DNA from: Haplomitrium mnioides
Taxonomy: Eukaryota; Marchantiophyta; Haplomitriopsida; Calobryales
Reading direction: 5' to 3'
Assembly: GCA_049999725.1 (NCBI GenBank)
Contig: JBNGIS010005716.1
Span: 1-32,341 of the forward strand
DNA length: 32,341 nt
The notes beneath the pieces are model-generated. The model had not been told where the DNA came from, did not search any database, and worked only from the letters and a program-made list of their open reading frames with translations. This document shows positions 1-9,784 of the stretch, one piece after another; the first letter of the stretch is position 1; every line of letters starts with the position of its first letter. The position numbers and the translations under genes are program-made.

Positions 1-440
1 ATTTTTTATGAAAACTTACCGTAATTTTTATGATTTTAAACAAATTATAGTTTTCAAATGTTTTCGTAAAAACTAGTAATATTGATTGATTTTGCATAAC
101 GAAATTGACTTTTGCTCTATTATGGTTGCTGAAATGACCAAAAAAAATCCTAAAAAACTCATGTACTTTTTGTTTTTCAAAAGTTTCCTCGTTTTTAATG
201 TTTTTTGATATGAAAAATCACAATTTTTCCCAAAAAAAAAAAAGTTCATGTTCTAAGTAGCCTATTTCTGGTTCAAAGTAGCGGCTGTTTTTTGTGACTC
301 ATGTCGATTTCTTTGGATTCAACTTTAGAAGATTCATTAAGATTAACAAGATCTGCTATAGTGTTAATTACATTGATTGAATCTCTCTCAAACACATCAT
401 GATTGATTGGTTTTTGTCTTTTGTACTCAAATAGATTTGA
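1..440. repeat. AT-rich flank with GTAGC box (copy a)
   Basis: Gene-free AT-rich DNA with many A/T tracts lying 3' of the minus-strand DUF7869 pseudogene. Positions 251-287 carry a compact box with two GTAGC motifs (AAGTAGC, then CTGGTTCAAAGTAGC) about 22 bp apart. The same box recurs in the same orientation at 16477-16514 and 20734-20774, each time after a few hundred bp of A/T-tract DNA, so this is a dispersed repeat. I see no coding sequence here. Confidence 0.5.
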
Positions 441-1820
441 TTAATGGTAGCTAGAGTAGTTTTCCTCAATTGGTTTTTTTTGTGTGAGAAGAAAATCAAA
501 AGACAAAATCTTGATTTGTATTACATCAAGTACATCAATATTTAACTTGAATTTGTGTTTCCCTTTTGTTGTTGCTATTTTTTCCAAAAAGTATTGTCCG
601 AAAAATACATCCTTAGCCTTACAAACATACCATTGAACACGTACTTGTTTTGGGTTTGAAGGTTCTTTGTCATCAAATGACAAAACTTTGAGAACTTTGG
701 CAATCCAAAACGGTGTGTCTTTTGGATTGTGAGATGCAAGAATATTATATAGGTTGCCAAATTTGTGCTTGTATATAGTGTTGTGTGAAACAACCCCTTC
801 TTGCAGCCTAGATGCTCCATCATAGATTGCTCAATGTGGAGAAAGTATATGTTCTACTTGAACATCTTCCTCTGTCTATTGAGCATCAAACTGAGAACTT
901 AGATAATCATTTTGAGAATCATTACAAGTACTTGCCAATTGTGAAGGTGGAAAGGTGAATTAAGCTTTGAGTCCTAGTCTTTATATTTCAAAGATGTAAG
1001 CGGCAATCTCTTGTTGGGAAAGAAAAAGGTCATTCCACTATTGAATATTAGAATTTGTAAAGAACTTGTAGCAGTTCTCACTTATGTTGTCTCTTATTGC
1101 AAAGACCACTTTCTTTATGTCAACTACTCTTTCTTACTTTTGAGATTGTTTGATTTCAAAATATACCTTAACACAAATCAACATTGAAGTTAAAATTTAT
1201 ATGTCCACTTCAAGTAGGTATTTGAGTTGATAAATACCATTCAGAGATAACCAATATTCATCTCTTGAAAATTATTTGCTCCAAATCTTTGCATTTGAAT
1301 CACTCAACTTGAACTTGAATTGTTGATTTAAAGTAATATCATGTATTCTTTGAACCAAAGAGGAATGTTGTTGCATAAAAATTTTGAAATCTCACGTTTC
1401 TATCAAAATAGTAGCCTGAGGATTAGGATTATAAGATAATTGTAGCGCATTGCTAAGACTCGTAATTGTGAAAACTTTGACATGTTTCAAATGTTTCAAG
1501 AATAAGTTGAGCATTTGATCAATTTGATCATGAGTATAGCCAACCGTAAGAAATCCCACCTTGATTTTTTGGAAAACATTCTTGGCAATACGGAGACTAA
1601 AATATCCAAATAAGATAGAATTCTTATTCTTTGGTGTTGTATTGTCCAATTAAAGATACAAAGTTAGAGGCATTGGCCCCTTAAAGTTGCTTAATAATCT
1701 ATTAAGCACTGTAGCTATCATGTTGGAGTCACTTCTCAAGTTTCTGTAGGTTAAGAAGACCCTTGAGAGAAGAGCATGATTGAATATTAAAGCACCAACA
1801 ATATGCACACTGTCAGCCAG
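441..1820 (-). pseudogene. DUF7869-family transposase-like protein, C-terminal half (dead)
   Basis: One minus-strand frame runs about 460 codons, from near 1820 to a TAA at 441-443, with no net frameshift but ten in-frame stops: 1650, 1392, 1272, 1197, 1134, 1038, 981, 960, 876 and 831 (first base of each triplet). The assignment rests on the block LDNTTPKNKN (about 1620-1649) followed by GFLTVGYTHDQIDQML (about 1510-1560). This resembles the conserved acidic/asparagine and histidine-aspartate core of DUF7869 proteins, recognised here from memory. An N-terminal stretch VHIVGALIFNHALLSRVF (about 1750-1808) also fits that family. The C-terminal part has PFWIAKVLKVLSFDDK and VRVQWY..KDVFFGQY, a module that looks like a BAH-type or chromatin-binding fold (inference). 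The function is probably that of a mobile-element protein; a domesticated host gene is the alternative. The frame stops being convincing at 1811-1820, next to a GC-richer repeat. The matching N-terminal half lies at 9.9-11.1 kb. Confidence 0.7.
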
Positions 1821-2799
1821 TGAATTGGAGCACTAAGACAGGATGCAAGAAATAAGAAGCACTTCTGGCACAATGATCCTTAGCAAGTGTGAAGATCTCT
1901 CAAGAACCACAGATTTCTCTCAAACAGATAGTAAGGGGTAGGGCGTATGATTCCTAGGAGGAAGATAAGATCATGGCGGAAAGATGAGCAGAGGGAAGTG
2001 ATCGCCAGCCAGAGGAGGGGTCCCATTTCAAGTGTCTGAAGTAGACCAGCGAGAAGCCGTAGACCTCAAGAGGATGCAAGGATCGTGGTCGAGCAAGGGA
2101 GAAGGGAACCACCAATCCAGGCGAAGTGATCCGAGAAGAAAGAACGAATCCACCCGTAGACATCCGAAGGCAATCATAGGAGGCAGATCGCAGATATGTC
2201 CTGCAGCGGCCAACAATCAGGAAGCAAGGATCGGGGAAGAAATGAGGAGGTAAGATCGTCACAAGGGTGTGCGAGGCCAGGGAAGAGGGACGCATCAATC
2301 CCGCAAGCAGAAGCGCGTATGCAAGGGCCGATCGAACTCATTCTTCAGATCCGCGAATCTACAGAAACGTGGCAGCTCTAGGAAGTCCGCGGATCTGCGG
2401 GAATTCGCCTTCCTAAGTGGAGATCCCACTTAAGGTGGTTCTGATTCATCTTAAGACGTGGGAACTCCACTTAAAAGGGATCTGTGAAGAGTCCAACCGG
2501 GGAGATGCGAGGAAGTGTCGAAAGGGTGACATACCGTAGGTCTGGCCGAAGTAAAGTGGAAGATGCCGGAAGGGTGATTCATGAACGTTCCGACCAAAGA
2601 AGAACCAAGGAAGCTGAAAGGGCGACTTAGTGGGGATCTGGGAGAAGGAAAAGCAAAGAAGAGCCAAAAGGGAGATAAATCATCGACGTGACCGACGAAG
2701 AGCGAAGGGAGTTTGCAACGGCTCTTCAGATGACGTGGGGAGCGCTGGAAGTCCGCAGAGCGATTCAGAAACGTGGACGAAGGAGAGTGTAGTCCAAGG

Positions 2800-3040
2800 G
2801 TCAACTTCGGAAGAACGGTTAGCCGACGGTCCGCCTACCCTTTTGTGGGGCGGCGTTAGACGACGCCTTTCAGATGACGTGGCAACTCAGGGAACCTCGG
2901 GCAAGTCAGAAGACATGTGGCAGCAAGGGAAAGCTCAACGCACCTCGGGCCACGAGCGGGTCAACTTCAGAAGGGAAAGTCAAAGCGACGGTCAGCCTAT
3001 CCCCTTGCGGGGCGGCATCGGACGGCGGTGTAGTGCATGA
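2800..3040 (+). repeat. About 160-bp internal tandem duplication in copy 1
   Basis: TCAACTTC.GAAG followed by GACGGTC.GCCTA.CCC and a G-run occurs at 2801 and again at 2961, a period of 160 bp. Copy 2 has one unit (near 7955-8010). Each unit holds a short C-run/loop/G-run hairpin (for example CCCCTTTGCGGGG in copy 2). Confidence 0.55.
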
Positions 3041-3929
3041 TGTGACACGTGCATGATAACTAGGAATCTGCAAGGGAATCTGCTGAGATTCCGTGGACCG
3101 GGTTCCGCGGGGCGCTTCGGAGCTTTTTTTCGAAGAACTCTTCAGACCTGGCTCCGCGGGAATTTGCGGAATCTCTATCTGCAAGATTCTTCGGATGCTC
3201 TATTATCGTTGTACTTGTTGTTTCTCGACCAACTGACGGGACACGCGGCACGCGCCTATTCTCCGTTGTAATGAGTTTTAACGTCCATCAGAGCCACGCG
3301 TCGACACTTCCTTTTCCAAAATTACCGACTTTCAAACGAGGCACGCTGGAGGGCGCGGGATCGCTGGGGGAGAGAAGGGATATACCTCGAGAGACGCCAA
3401 TTGATTCGAGGTTGATGCACAAGCAATCTAAGAGCGTGAAGTGACTGCACGAGAAGGGAAATCGCAACGAGGAGGCGGGAGTGAGAATCCAGTGAGAAGA
3501 TCACGTGAAGCGGGTGAACTAGCTCAAGGGGAACCGGGGGATTTGGAGGTGGACTGGAGGGGCGCCAAGGATTATATAGAGTGAGGAGCTCTAGATGCTC
3601 GGGCGATCCAAGTGAACTCGTTCTTGCAAGCGGACAAGGGCGGAGGTGTATCGATACGGAGATCTAGAAGAGATTTTGGCCGGCTAAGACTTCGAGAGAG
3701 GCCACCAAAGGAGGACTTGGGGTCACCTCTGCATTTTTTGTGCATGAGTGTCACGATCTTGGGCCAAGAAAATCGCAACGAGGGGTAGCTTGAGTAGGAA
3801 TCCAGTGAGAGGGATTCGGGCCAGCTATGACTTCGGGAGAGGCTGCTAGGTGAGGAGCCTGGGGTTGTCTCTGCCATTCCTTGTGCAGGAGTATCAATCC
3901 AAATATTAATTCCTAAGTGGAGCTGAGAA

Positions 3930-3975
3930 GGGGAGGATGTGTTAGTACCCATGTACTGCGGAGTAAGACTCATCA
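3930..3975 (+). other. Conserved short hairpin in repeat copy 1
   Basis: AGTACCCATGTACT (near 3943-3956) forms a 5-bp stem with a 4-nt loop. The aligned site in copy 3 (minus strand, near 31,918-31,931) is AGTGCCCGCGCACT, in which both sides of one pair have changed together (A:T to G:C). Copy 2 has GTGCCTGTGCAC near 8949-8960. The role is unknown. Confidence 0.45.
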
Positions 3976-4786
3976 AGGCTCGGAGTGGAGTGGGTTACCT
4001 ACAGTCGGAGAGACTGTGTTATTCCAGAGGTGGAACTAAAATAAATCCTCGTCCTAGCCTGAGGAAGTAAAGTCAGGGCTTCTCGCGAGAGAAGTAGAAA
4101 AACTATCTGGATAAGGGTGCGTGAGTGGTGGGTGTTGAGAAGATTGGAAGGTAACTGTGGAATAAGAAGGGAAGTATCGGTGATGGAATCAGTTCAGAGG
4201 GTCTTCAAGGACTCTGTTCCTAATTCTAGTACATAGTATAAACAGTTTGTATAGTGGAGTATAGTAGATTATCATTTTGCGTTTAAGTTCAAAGCAATAG
4301 AGTAGTATCATATATATTAGAACAATTGAGCAGACCCTGAGACAGCTCGGAAAGGAGAATGCAATCCCTGTGACAACTAAATGATCCTAGGGGGAAATGC
4401 TCCCTGTTTATAATCCTGTTGTAGAACTTTGTGATTCATTCATCTTAGGATAGTTTAGATCTACTGTACTCGATCTGTGACAACTCAGAAGGGGAGTTCA
4501 GACTTCTGTAATTGTTCTTGGGTGCAGGATACAACACCTTTCTGCCCCAATTACACATAAGGTGGCAGGACCTCGAGTTTTAGGTCCTTGGAATACATGG
4601 ACAGAATTACACGAGGAAGATTGAGTGTGGAGAATGCTCACCTGAGTGGTGAATGAATGAGTTGAGTGTAGTCTGAAGAGAGTAAGTGGTGAATCAAAGG
4701 CTAGTAAGGAGAGCAAGAATCCTTAAAGCCTCAAAGCGATAACTAGCAAGGGGCCATCTAAAAAACAAGCCTGAATGCTCGTAATT

Positions 4787-4848
4787 TGTCCTCCCCTGCA
4801 TCCAAAGAGGTGACTCTGAAGACTAAGGCCGAAAACAGAGGAGTGACA
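4787..4848 (+). other. Terminal hairpin of repeat copy 1 (TGTC...GACA)
   Basis: The 62-nt right end begins TGTCCTCCCCTG and ends CAGAGGAGTGACA. The arms pair over about 11 of 12 positions with one bulged T. Copies 2 and 3 have different arm sequences but the same length, outer TGTC/GACA and position, so the fold seems better conserved than the bases. Confidence 0.55.
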
Positions 4849-6013
4849 CACACCCACCAAACAATCTTTACTAATGTTTTTTTGGTGGCGAATGCCAAGA
4901 TCGAATTGTTGTTTTTGTATGATTCATTCTGTCACAATTTCCAAATACTTTTGACCATCAGTATAACATTTTCTTCAATGGTTTGCAAGTTTTGTTATTT
5001 CTTTCATTTGTTAGCCACGATAAAGAAACAATTGGTGATGATATTTGCCTACATCATCACAAAGCACCAAAGAGATAAAAGTAGTTTAATAAAGCATATC
5101 TTAATGTTTCGAATTTCAAAATATAATCTCAAATGCTAAAAATACTCTAATGAGCTTCAACAAATATTTGGATTGGTAGAGGTGAAAATTTATAAGAAGA
5201 TTCAAAAAAATCTCTAATTAATTTAAATATAGAAGGATCTAATTAACATTCATAATAAGTACTAAGTACTTGTCTTTGACTTGAAATAAGCAAAAGTTTC
5301 TAGAGGAGAAAAACAAGATTTGCGCACAATAGGTCACAAACTGGAACTTCAATTTCAAAGGTAGCTTGGACTCTTTAATTGCATAAGGTTAAAAAATCAA
5401 TAAGAGATCCTATGCACATATAGAACTAGTGGAAACAATAACTGATCCAATGCGCATAGGACCAAAAGCAAAAAACATCAATATCTTGGTTTGCTTTAAC
5501 TATTGTCGCGATTGGATATGAAAGAAGTAAGAACATAAACTATATGTGCATAGGATTTGCAAACAACATAAATGATTCTTGATATTGTTTATCTAGCAAT
5601 GGGCTTTAGATTCAAAGCAACAATGGCAAAACCCGGTGCAAGGCTAAGGTCTTATCCAACAATTTGAACAATTTACTTGTTGTATTTGACTCTTGATATG
5701 CTTTGGATTCAAGCTAAAGCAACAGACCCTATGCGAGCATAGAGTCTAATGTGACAACTCAAGTTGCTAAGGTTTATTTGACTCAAACCTCGTTTGTAAC
5801 AAACCTTAACAAAACCAATATTTTGTTGCACTAAGTTGAGAAAGTAAAACATCTCTAGAACTATTGTCAGTCGGGTTTGAACGTACTTCATGCAAAAAGT
5901 TTCAAAAAAGACTTCCAATGAACGTCAAAAGGACTCTAGACATGCTTAGGAGTAAGGAAAAATAAAAGGATTGAAATAAAATAAAATAAGAAGTAAAATA
6001 AAAGTACTCTAAT
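4849..6013. other. AT-rich spacer between GC-rich blocks
   Basis: AT-rich, with no recognisable protein. A minus-strand open stretch at 5709-5918 is not coding-like enough to call. Isolated palindromic words of the CCTATGCGCATAGG kind occur near 5413, 5450, 5545 and 5728, related to the arrays at 11.3, 12.5, 14.3 and 20.1 kb. In texture it matches the DUF7869 framework DNA on both outer sides, so it is probably a piece of the same older sequence left between later insertions (inference). Confidence 0.4.
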
Positions 6014-7224
6014 TGTCGGGGGCCAAGCCAAGCCCACTAACCCTGTATCTACCTAACTATCTAACTCGGAGTACAGCTTGCCCTAGGGGGAGGGTGTAGC
6101 CCTAAACTAGGTCTGTCCAGGGGCAGGTGTAAGGATATGTGGTGGCCATACACCCCTTTAGCGGGCTGCTTCTCGAAAGGAAGAGAGAGTCATAGGGTTA
6201 TATACATCGACAGAGAAAGAGGGAAGGACTTATGGGNNNNNNNNNNNNNNNNNNNNNNNNNNNNNNNNNNNNNNNNNNNNNNNNNNNNNNNNNNNNNNNN
6301 NNNNNNNNNNNNNNNNNNNNNNNNNNNNNNNNNNNNGGGTTGTAGCCCTGAACTAGGTCCGTCCAGGGGCAGGTGTAAGGATATGCGGTGGCCTTACACC
6401 CCTCTAGGGGGCTGCCTCTCGAAAGAAGAGAGGAGTGAGAGGGTTATATAGTGTGTGTGCCTTCTGGAGAACGGACTTACGGGATAAGTGTTTGGTCATG
6501 TGTTTGACGAGCTCCTATGAAGAAGACTCCTTGCAAATTGGAAGTGTAGGAGACAATCTCTGTAAAGCTCCCGTGCAAAAAACGATCATCAACTGCGATT
6601 GGATGTCGAATGAAAAGAGCCATGAGAATCCTTGATGAAGAAATACGATTGAGATGAATGTTGATGGAGATTGTTGTGTGGCGACTACTTCATGAGCGGT
6701 TCTAATGAGAAATGCATTGAAAGGAAAATCGAATACAAGGTGATTGATCTGTGTGAAAATGATATCCTGCTAAGCGACGAATTTCCCCTAGCAAAAAGTA
6801 AAGGAGGTGTTGCACTGTTATGAAATAATGAAGAGGTCCATGCTACGCGGGGACGTGTGAAGAGAAATTAGCCGCTGAAGTATTCGGAAGAAAGAATGGA
6901 AGGAAATCAAGCAAAAATGTAGACCAGAAAGAGGAATCGATCATCGGTTGTGACAATTGGATACTACGAGACTACTTTGCGCGAGAGCTTTGTGCAAAAA
7001 TGCTATGGATGAAAGCAAAGTGGGCAAAAAGGAAATCAATCTGAAAGGAAAGCGGTCGATGGCGACAAGAGAGTGTGTTGCAAGGATTTGTTGGAACAAG
7101 AATGAGGGGATGGAATTTCAAAGGAGCTATACATAGTTCCTACAACAAATTATTTGTCAAGTTAGTTTCCAAAGAGATCCAATGAAGAGATCTTATAACG
7201 AGCATATAAGGTTACGAGGAACGG
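6014..7224 (+). repeat. GC-rich block with LTR-like start and partial tandem duplication
   Basis: It begins abruptly with TGTCGGGGGCCAAGCC at 6014. A unit of about 147 bp (GTAGCCCT.AACTAGGTC..TCCAGGGGCAGGTGTAAGGATATG, ending near GGGTTATATA) occurs at 6092-6236 and again at 6337-6483, on either side of the N gap. The GGTTATATA word could be a core promoter. From 6500 to 7224 I see only irregular A/G-rich sequence with no convincing protein. It may be the 5' part of repeat copy 2 or a separate LTR-like element. Confidence 0.4.
6237..6336. other. Assembly gap (100 N)
   Basis: Exactly 100 Ns, the usual placeholder for unknown length. It sits between two near-identical units, so the true array may be longer. 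Confidence 0.99.
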
Positions 7225-8097
7225 ATCGGAACCGAACCATCCTAAGTAGAGAGCCCACTTAAAGTGGTTCCAATTAGCCTTCCGATGTGGAGAGGACCGA
7301 TTAACAGGGTTCCATCTGAACATCTGTGGTGCAAGAGTCCGGCTAAAGGGGATCCGATGGGACGATGGAAGGAAGTCGTCGAAAATGTAACATGTCAAAG
7401 ATTCACACAAGAGGAAGGTGATTTTGAAAGTTCGAGCCGGACGTCTTTAGAAAGTTTGAAATGGATCTACGGAGTCTATTGTTCTTACATCAAATTTTTC
7501 CACAAGTTAGTTAAAGGAGCTCTGGAGTGTGGTGTTCTTACAGCGAGCTTGTCAACGAGTTAACTAGGAAGAAGAATTATTCATTGTTCTTACATCAAGC
7601 TAATTAACACCTTAGTGAAGAGAAGGAGCCTCTAAATGGTTCCTATATCAAGGGAATTATCGAGAAAGGAGAGTCCGATGTAGAGAAGAAGTGGAATCCA
7701 AAATGAAGAGAAGACAATGTTTCACATGAAGAACAAAGGATGCCGAAGAGGCAATCTAGCGTAGATCCGACGAAGGAGGAAGTAGTGCCAAAAAGAGGAC
7801 CTATCACCAATCCAACGAGGGCAAGTTAGAAAGTTTGACAAGCACGTGTGAAGAGTTGGGGAAAAAACGGAGGTCTTTGTAGTTCTTATTCAAAGAGACA
7901 AGGGCGTTGTGGATGATGTGGCAACTGCAAAAGGCCTTGGGAAAGTCAGCTGGTCAAACTTCGAAAGGCGGTCAGCGCGATAGTCCGCCTACCCCTTTGC
8001 GGGGCAGTGTCGGAACGATGCCACAATGGATTACGTGGAGCCCTCAGTGGGAATATTGGAGAATCAGCGAGGATCTTAAAGATTCTGCTGGAATCTT

Positions 8098-8215
8098 GGA
8101 CCTTTGTGGAAACATGGCGCTTCGAGGGAGCTCGTAGGATTCTTCGGAGTGTCCGCGGACCTTTGCAAAAACATGGTGCTTCGAGGAAGCCCGAAGGATT
8201 CTTCGGATCGATAGT
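8098..8215 (+). repeat. Tandem duplication, 59-bp period (first pair)
   Basis: GGACCTTTG starts at 8098 and again at 8157. The units share GGACCTTTG, ACATGG.GCTTCGAGG and AGGATTCTTCGGA, with moderate divergence. Confidence 0.7.
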
Positions 8216-8235
8216 CAACTTCAGAACGAATCTCA

Positions 8236-8353
8236 GAATTAACATTAGATCTGCGCCGAGCTTTGTCTCCTTGCAGAATTAAGCCAAACCCTTGGAATTA
8301 ACATCAGATCTGCGCCGAGCTTTGTCTCCTTGCAGAATTAAGTTGAGCCCTTG
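8236..8353 (+). repeat. Tandem duplication, 59-bp period (second pair)
   Basis: GAATTAACAT starts at 8236 and again at 8295. The two 59-bp units differ at only a few positions, so this duplication is younger than the pair at 8098 although it has the same period. Confidence 0.85.
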
Positions 8354-8475
8354 GAGTTTGCATTCTACGGTCTACGCCAAACTTCCACAGATCAACATCC
8401 AAAAACAACAACAATCCAAATTGCAAAGCGGAGGAAACAAGAATGCGTAAAAAAGGTAAGCGCGGGGGGGGGGGG

Positions 8476-8575
8476 NNNNNNNNNNNNNNNNNNNNNNNNN
8501 NNNNNNNNNNNNNNNNNNNNNNNNNNNNNNNNNNNNNNNNNNNNNNNNNNNNNNNNNNNNNNNNNNNNNNNNNNN
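8476..8575. other. Assembly gap (100 N) after a G homopolymer
   Basis: 100 Ns follow directly after a run of 13 G. The break was probably caused by the homopolymer. Confidence 0.99.
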
Positions 8576-9721
8576 AGCAGAAAAGAAGACACACAAGGGA
8601 GGGAGGGCAGAATTCTTGAGGCTTCACTTGAAGCAGATGAACTCAAGCAGGGGGCTAGCAGGGATGGAGGTGGATTGGAAGGGCGCTGGGAATCGTTTGG
8701 CGGGGAGTTCTAGAGGCTCAGGCAATCCAGATGTACTCATCACTGTGAGTGGACCAGCATCGAAGGTGGACCGATACTTGAAAGCGGAAGGAAGTTTGGG
8801 TTGTCCTGAAATCGGAGAGGCTGCCAAAGTGGGATCTTTGGGGTCATCTCAATGTAGTCTGTGCAAGAGCAACAATCCCATGAACGTTTAGAGGGTTTTT
8901 TTTGGTTTATTCTCTCAAAGGAAGCCAAGGAGGAGTAGCTGCATTCGTGCCTGTGCACTGTGTAGAAGATCCAGCAAAGCTTCGGGGTGGAGTGGGTGGT
9001 CAGCAGTTGAGAGGACTATCTTCCAGAGGTGGAAGTTAAATAAGACCTCTTCCTAGCATGAGGAAGTAAATTCAGGGCTTCTCGTAAAGGAAGTTAAAAA
9101 ATTGTCTAGAGAATGGTGCGTGGGTGGAAGTGGGAAGTGTGATTGGAATAATGGAAGTCTAGAGGAAGGTCGAAATTGCTAAAGTCAAGATCGGAAGCCA
9201 AAGGAATGTGGTGAAGTTTGGATCTTGGGAAAGTCAGATGAGCTGCAACGAGAAGGGAGGAATGGAGTGTTGAGAGTTCCAATTTGTGTTGCAGAGGTCG
9301 TCCCAAGTCAGAGGATCATTGGTGGAGTGTATCATGGGTGTGTGTGTTCGTGGGCTAGTTAGTTTTGTCTTTTGTTTGTATTTCCTGAAACGACACTTCA
9401 GATCCGAAGTAAATAGGATCTTAGCTCAGCAGGAATCTAAGAATCAACCTCAAGGGGGAAGGCAGTACCGTGGATAGGTTCCCTGTATAATTCAGATGTC
9501 AGGTCTTGATCCTATATTGTAAAACTTTGAGTTTGGATCCTATTTTGGATCCCTGAAATCCACTTCATAATTTGATCAAAGAAGCTTTTGAGGTGTAGAT
9601 GAATGTTTAAATGACGAATTGAATAAGGAGAAGGGTTTATAAGGTGAGGAGGAACATCCTTAAGGCCTCAAAGTGATAACTTGCAACGGGGCCACTTATA
9701 AAAGAACCTAAACCCCGTATA

Positions 9722-9784
9722 TGTCTGCCTTTTCCTTCTGAAGAGCAGTCTTTAGGGGTTAACGCCCGAAGGAGGGGGCTGACA
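9722..9784 (+). other. Terminal hairpin of repeat copy 2 (TGTC...GACA)
   Basis: 63 nt. The left arm TGTCTGCCTTTTCCTTC pairs with the right arm GAAGGAGGGGGCTGACA over 17 positions, with one mismatch and three G.U-type pairs. The loop is about 29 nt. Confidence 0.65.

Larger units (their letters stand above)
1811..4848 (+). repeat. GC-rich dispersed repeat, copy 1
   Basis: GC content rises sharply from about 1930. Blocks shared with copy 2 (7.2-9.78 kb) are: 2415-2530 with 7240-7395 (CCCACTTAA..GTGGTTC); 2800-3020 with 7930-8030 (CCGCCTACCC..GGGGC); 3545-3660 with 8665-8790 (GGAGGTGGA..GGGCGC); 3930-4110 with 8930-9100 (CCAGAGGTGGAA, GAGGAAGTAAA.TCAGGGCTTCTCG); and 4715-4848 with 9640-9784. 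The last three are also in copy 3 (31.09 kb onward, minus strand). The left limit is uncertain: TGTCAGCC at 1811 is a candidate start because copies 2 and 3 end GGCTGACA. ORFs in this stretch are incidental to base composition; I recognise no protein. It could be a non-autonomous LTR/LARD-type element, but no primer site was found. Confidence 0.6.
7225..9784 (+). repeat. GC-rich dispersed repeat, copy 2
   Basis: Collinear with copy 1 over five blocks (listed there), but diverged. It ends at 9784 in ..GGGGGCTGACA. No ORF shows a recognisable domain, and the open frames that span the N gap are artefacts. Internal tandem duplications lie at 8098-8353. Immediately to the right (9785 onward) the sequence returns to AT-rich DNA that carries the N-terminal half of the DUF7869 pseudogene, so this repeat plausibly inserted into that gene. 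Confidence 0.6.

Noticed and set aside
441-1820. Stop-codon reassignment or U-to-C RNA editing rescuing the DUF7869 frame
   Set aside because: U-to-C editing is known from organelles of some land plants, but this window is nuclear with nuclear retrotransposons. Simple decay explains the stops.
2630-3040. 136-codon plus-strand ORF in repeat copy 1, and similar ORFs at 1954-2381, 3572-3976, 7264-7563 and 31,726-32,066
   Set aside because: These are GC-driven open frames inside a non-coding repeat. They are not conserved between the repeat copies and have no domain; overlapping frames on both strands are equally open.
4849-5139. 117-codon plus-strand ORF at 4786-5139
   Set aside because: It starts inside the terminal hairpin of repeat copy 1 and runs into AT-rich DNA; composition is hydrophobic low-complexity with no motif.
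6137-8713. ORFs spanning N gaps (6137-6451, 8304-8713)
   Set aside because: The frames run through 100 unknown bases, so the translations have no meaning.
1811-9784. Target-site duplication around the whole 1.8-9.8 kb insertion
   Set aside because: The five bases before 1811 (CACAC) and after 9784 (ACTAT) do not match.
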